This document shows positions 5,637 to 8,885 of a DNA stretch of 8,885 nucleotides, one piece after another. The stretch is from a bacterium (lineage in GTDB: Bacteria; ARS69), in contig JALGZO010000375.1 in NCBI GenBank assembly GCA_025774865.1, positions 1-8,885 of the forward strand, written 5' to 3'. Made by a program: the position numbers and the translations under genes. A model generated the notes under the pieces. The model was not told where the DNA came from. It made no database searches and saw only the letters and a program-made list of their open reading frames with translations. Numbering within the stretch: the stretch's first letter is position 1; every line of letters starts with the position of its first letter.

Positions 5637-8600
5637 GGGACGGACTCACCGCCCGGCGACAACAACGGACAGGCGGCGTCGGTGATCGCGTCGATCTTCA
5701 CAGCGAAACTCGTCTTTCGGGCAATATCCGCGTCTGTGATCACGTGCACATCGAGGAGGCCGTCCGACTGATACCCGGTCCGCAGGTAGTTGATCTCCGC
5801 CAGGCAGTGGCTCCAGCCGTCGAGCCACAGGTCGAGCTCCGTTCGCTGATTCTCTTCCCCCCGGAAATGCACGAGAAGGTCGATGTCGCTGGCCGGTCCG
5901 GCCGTGCCGTTCTTCGTACTGCCGAAGACGTAGAGTTGCCGGACTCCGAATCTCTCCCGGTCGACGGACCCCGCGATCCGTTCCACCATGAACTCGCGCC
6001 ACCGCCAATGCTCCTCGGAAACCGGCTCGGCCGTGCGCACCTCGACACCGGGTACCTCGGGAGCGCGCGAGGCCTCTGCGAAAAGGCCGACCGCCTCGTT
6101 GAGGTCGCCGTTCATGAGCACGTGGAGCAACCTGCCGCTCGTCGCCTGGGAAACGTCGATGACACGGATGACATCAGATAGGTTCGCGAACTCTGGCAGC
6201 AGCTCTGCCAGCAAGTTTGAGGACCTCTTGAGGAAGAGCTCGTCGAAAGTGTTCCCGTCCTCGTCTGGATAAAGAGGCAAATACCGAATCCCCGCCTCGA
6301 CGAGGTCCTGGAAGAAGTGCGTCCCGAACGAGAGGTCGGGGGAGTACCCGCCCTTCCGCCGGGCGATCTCGGAGAGAACCGCCGTGTTGTTGATGTCCGA
6401 ATACGTCACTGTCACCCCGAGCTTGATGTCACCTCGGCTCCCCCACCGTCCTGGCCCCATCAGGAGGAACTGGCGCTTCGGAAGCGCCTGATTGAGTCGC
6501 CCGACAGCACGCCCGACCTGGAGCAACGACGCTCGATCCGACATCGCGTCATAGCGTTCCGGATCGACGTAGACGATGTGGCTCAGGTTCGCGGCTCGCC
6601 CGTTGGAGACGTGCCGCCGAGCTGTGAACAGGATGCTGCTCCGCGGCAGATCACGGGGGATCGGAGCGGGCGCCGCATCTGCAGCGTAGCTCTGCGCCCG
6701 GCACTGGAGCAGATAGAGGTCCTCCCCGTCGGCAGCGAACTCGAGATCCACCGGAACTCCGAGGTTCTCTTCCAGGGTCTGAAGCAGCGTCCGCACGCGT
6801 GGCACGAACGAGGTTTCTGCGATGAGCCCTTCGAACGTGACGACGTACCGGTCAGAGCTGTAGTCGGAGCCGAAGGCCATCGGTCGCGTGAGCCGCCCCT
6901 CTCTCCAGCGCGAGACGATGCGGTGCACGCCCGGGTAGTCTCGTCCGGATTCTCGGAGGAGCTCGTCAAACTCGACGGTCTCGAACCGCCCCGTTCGGAG
7001 GTTGATCACGTCCGCCTTGATCGGCGAATACCTGACCACTTCGTCCGGCGTCGTGTTGACGCGGAGCCCCGGTTGCCCGGGCGCCACCAACACCGGGTAG
7101 TCATCGCTCAATCGATCGACAGCTCGCGTACCCAGACCAGGCACCATGCGCACGAGCCCGTCCGTCCGCCGGATCCGGGGAGACCACCGGTACTCGTTGT
7201 TACTGAAAGCAACGCCGGAGTATGAAGGCAGGAACCAGTCGCCCACGCGGTGGCCGACAACCTCCTGAATCATGATCGCCATTTCCTCGTGAACATCGAG
7301 GAGCCCACGCTCGGCCCGGTATTCGATGGGATCCGGTCCGAAGACTGACGCATAGACCTCAGCGATCGCGTCCTGCAGCGCCTCCAGCCGCTCGCGCTTC
7401 GTTCCCTGATTCGCCAGGAAGAGGCTCTTGTACTTCCCCGAGAACGCTGCCCCGGTACTGTCCTCGAGCAGGCTGGAGCTCCGCACGATCAGCGGGCGCT
7501 CCTCAAGCTCATCCAGCGCCATAGCGAGGCCCATCGTGACTTCCGTCGGGAAACGCGAGTTCTTAAAGAGCTGAACAATGTGCGGGTAGTCCTGGCGGAT
7601 CTCGTCGATCGCCATGTACTTCCTGTTGTACAGATCTTCAAGATCGTTGGAACGGATGAAGTCCAGGATCGCGTCCGACGTGAGGTACCAGGTCTTGGGC
7701 GGTTTGATACCTTGGAGAGCAGTCTGCTCTTCCGCCGCCTCGCCCACGATCTTCGCGGCCACGAACAGACCAGCGCTCTTGCCGCCAAGCTTCCCTCGAC
7801 TCTTCGACGGCGCAATGACGCGACGGACCAGCTCTTCGAAGTCTGCCACCGTCACATGGTCCTTCGCAGCATTCAGAAAGTCCAGGCGCTCGCTGAAGAA
7901 CCGTCGAAGTAACGAAACACGGAGCTCCGATTTCACGGCGGTTGGCAGTTCCGACTCGTCGACTCCCATCTGCTCGTACTTGCCGAGCGCGGCAGCCACC
8001 GCCTCCAGCCGGCTATCCATTCGCTCCAGGATAGCGGCGAGGTTTCCCGTCTTGTCCTCGTTGATCCACTGCTGGATTCGTCGAATGATGTCTTGTTCAC
8101 TCAGGTGGCGTCCTGCGATCCCGAATGTCCGCTCGATCAGCAGATTGGTCTCCATCATCTCCGTGCGAGCGGATGGCCGGTTCTCGTAGCTCATATCTTC
8201 GTCTTGGTCCATCTGCGCCGGAGAGAACGCACGGAGGAGTTCCTGTGCCTCCGCGACGCCGTGCCAGCAGAGGTCGTTGATCATCCTCCGCGTGATCCGC
8301 AGAAGGAGCGCACGATCAGTTTGTCGGAGGAAGTCGAGGATCACTGCCCACGCGTGGCGACCCTCCGCGGGGAAGTCCCGGTCAGGGGAGTCCCACTCAG
8401 GGGGGCGTTTCCCTTCCCTCCGCTTCTCTATGAACTGACCGACCCGCTCCGCCAAGGTGGTGAGCAGGCGGTACTCCTCCACGAGAAACGGCCCCTCGCC
8501 CAGATCCGGTTGCTCCACTGTGTAGGAGACAGCGATCTCACCGACGGGCGTGTCGTGGACGGGTATGGGGGCTCGCTGGACCCAGGCGCTCTCGACGTGG

Positions 8601-8824
8601 CCCGGAGACTCGTAAACGTGGTCCTCATGGATGATCCGAGCCTGGCAGACCTCGGGATACTGCCATCCGGATGGGATCGCCTTGACGACTTCTTGGAGCG
8701 CGTCGTCAACCGTGATTCCCTTGCGCCCCAGGATGTCGCCTGCCTGGTAGAGGCAAGTCAGCTCCTTGGCCCGCTCTTGCAGGGCGGCCAATATCTTGTC
8801 CAGCGGCTGGTCTCCGAGAGGCAT
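5633..8824 (-). CDS. GAF-like / PEP-synthase-type ATP-grasp / nucleotidyltransferase fusion protein
   Basis: The protein has about 1063 residues from ATG 8824 (MPLGDQPLDKILAALQ). The frame extends to a GTG at 8884 and may run off the window, but the extra residues look non-coding. Residues about 10-140 form a GAF-like sensor domain (ELTCLYQAGDIL, WQYPEVCQARI, PVGEIAVSY). A helical linker with ILDFLRQTDRALLLRITRRM follows. The PPDK/PEP-synthase ATP-grasp spans about 344-712: GKLGGKSAG (344-352), VRSSSLLEDS..FSGKYKS (R448), EMAIMIQEVVG (near 510-520) and DLYLLQCRAQ (Q707, R709). A conserved block of unknown function with GPGRWGSRGD (790-799) and VTYSDINNTA lies next. The end is a Pol-beta-type nucleotidyltransferase: FGS (967-969), DID (D980, D982) and a probable third Asp, D1025. 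I see no phosphohistidine or PEP-binding barrel, so PEP synthesis is unlikely. Possibly it is a regulatory kinase or adenylyltransferase. Confidence 0.85.
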   Translation of the reverse strand: MPLGDQPLDKILAALQERAKELTCLYQAGDILGRKGITVDDALQEVVKAIPSGWQYPEVCQARIIHEDHVYESPGHVESAWVQRAPIPVHDTPVGEIAVSYTVEQPDLGEGPFLVEEYRLLTTLAERVGQFIEKRREGKRPPEWDSPDRDFPAEGRHAWAVILDFLRQTDRALLLRITRRMINDLCWHGVAEAQELLRAFSPAQMDQDEDMSYENRPSARTEMMETNLLIERTFGIAGRHLSEQDIIRRIQQWINEDKTGNLAAILERMDSRLEAVAAALGKYEQMGVDESELPTAVKSELRVSLLRRFFSERLDFLNAAKDHVTVADFEELVRRVIAPSKSRGKLGGKSAGLFVAAKIVGEAAEEQTALQGIKPPKTWYLTSDAILDFIRSNDLEDLYNRKYMAIDEIRQDYPHIVQLFKNSRFPTEVTMGLAMALDELEERPLIVRSSSLLEDSTGAAFSGKYKSLFLANQGTKRERLEALQDAIAEVYASVFGPDPIEYRAERGLLDVHEEMAIMIQEVVGHRVGDWFLPSYSGVAFSNNEYRWSPRIRRTDGLVRMVPGLGTRAVDRLSDDYPVLVAPGQPGLRVNTTPDEVVRYSPIKADVINLRTGRFETVEFDELLRESGRDYPGVHRIVSRWREGRLTRPMAFGSDYSSDRYVVTFEGLIAETSFVPRVRTLLQTLEENLGVPVDLEFAADGEDLYLLQCRAQSYAADAAPAPIPRDLPRSSILFTARRHVSNGRAANLSHIVYVDPERYDAMSDRASLLQVGRAVGRLNQALPKRQFLLMGPGRWGSRGDIKLGVTVTYSDINNTAVLSEIARRKGGYSPDLSFGTHFFQDLVEAGIRYLPLYPDEDGNTFDELFLKRSSNLLAELLPEFANLSDVIRVIDVSQATSGRLLHVLMNGDLNEAVGLFAEASRAPEVPGVEVRTAEPVSEEHWRWREFMVERIAGSVDRERFGVRQLYVFGSTKNGTAGPASDIDLLVHFRGEENQRTELDLWLDGWSHCLAEINYLRTGYQSDGLLDVHVITDADIARKTSFAVKIDAITDAACPLLSPGGESVP

Positions 8825-8885
8825 GACAGGATCTCGGCGTCTGGTTTGAGGGACCTTAGCCACCCGCGGGACGGCGGATGACACC

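Noticed and set aside
6317-7225. Plus-strand open frame of 302 residues
   Set aside because: It is antisense to the ATP-grasp domain and has no recognisable motif; third-position composition favours the minus strand.
1-8885. tRNA, rRNA, CRISPR array, riboswitch or replication origin
   Set aside because: No characteristic sequence or fold for any of these was seen on either strand.

Overview
The window is GC-rich bacterial DNA. Its secreted proteins (a seven-repeat FG-GAP/VCBS protein, a right-handed beta-helix protein ending in SWGRIKWMYR, and a small EPYGWTI-type exported protein) and a large PEP-synthase-like fusion protein resemble gene content I associate with uncultivated Candidatus Eisenbacteria or related FCB-type lineages. 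That assignment is recalled from protein style, not from a search, and is tentative.

Layout, left to right. 1-1425 (minus): FG-GAP/VCBS repeat exported protein, running off the left edge and broken by a one-base deletion in a run of six C at 217-222. 1437-2092: no gene I can defend, but a good sigma-70-like promoter for the FG-GAP gene at 1659-1686. About 2093-2441 (plus): two small putative membrane proteins, the second (2277-2441) better supported. 2442-2611: leader of the next gene, with a GC-rich hairpin. 2612-3721 (plus): exported beta-helix protein. 3747-3985 (plus): start of a small exported protein, apparently the second gene of the same transcription unit, damaged twice: a one-base insertion near the end of its signal peptide and an IS insertion. 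3986-4632: an IS3-family element only 647 bp long. Both terminal inverted repeats remain, but orfA and the first third of orfB are deleted. 4773-5636 (plus): intact calcineurin-like metallophosphoesterase. 5633-8824 (minus): a protein of about 1063 residues with an N-terminal GAF-like domain, a PEP-synthase/PPDK-type ATP-grasp, an uncharacterised conserved block and a C-terminal Pol-beta-type nucleotidyltransferase. It converges on the phosphoesterase, and both genes use the palindrome CTAG as their stop.

The left half is surface or exported-protein territory with signs of decay or of homopolymer indel errors. The right half holds two intact cytoplasmic enzymes. Nothing shows that the halves cooperate. 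The most interesting item is the GAF / ATP-grasp / nucleotidyltransferase fusion, which lacks a recognisable phosphohistidine domain and so is unlikely to be an ordinary PEP synthase. The next is the internally deleted IS with both ends intact inside a secreted-protein gene.
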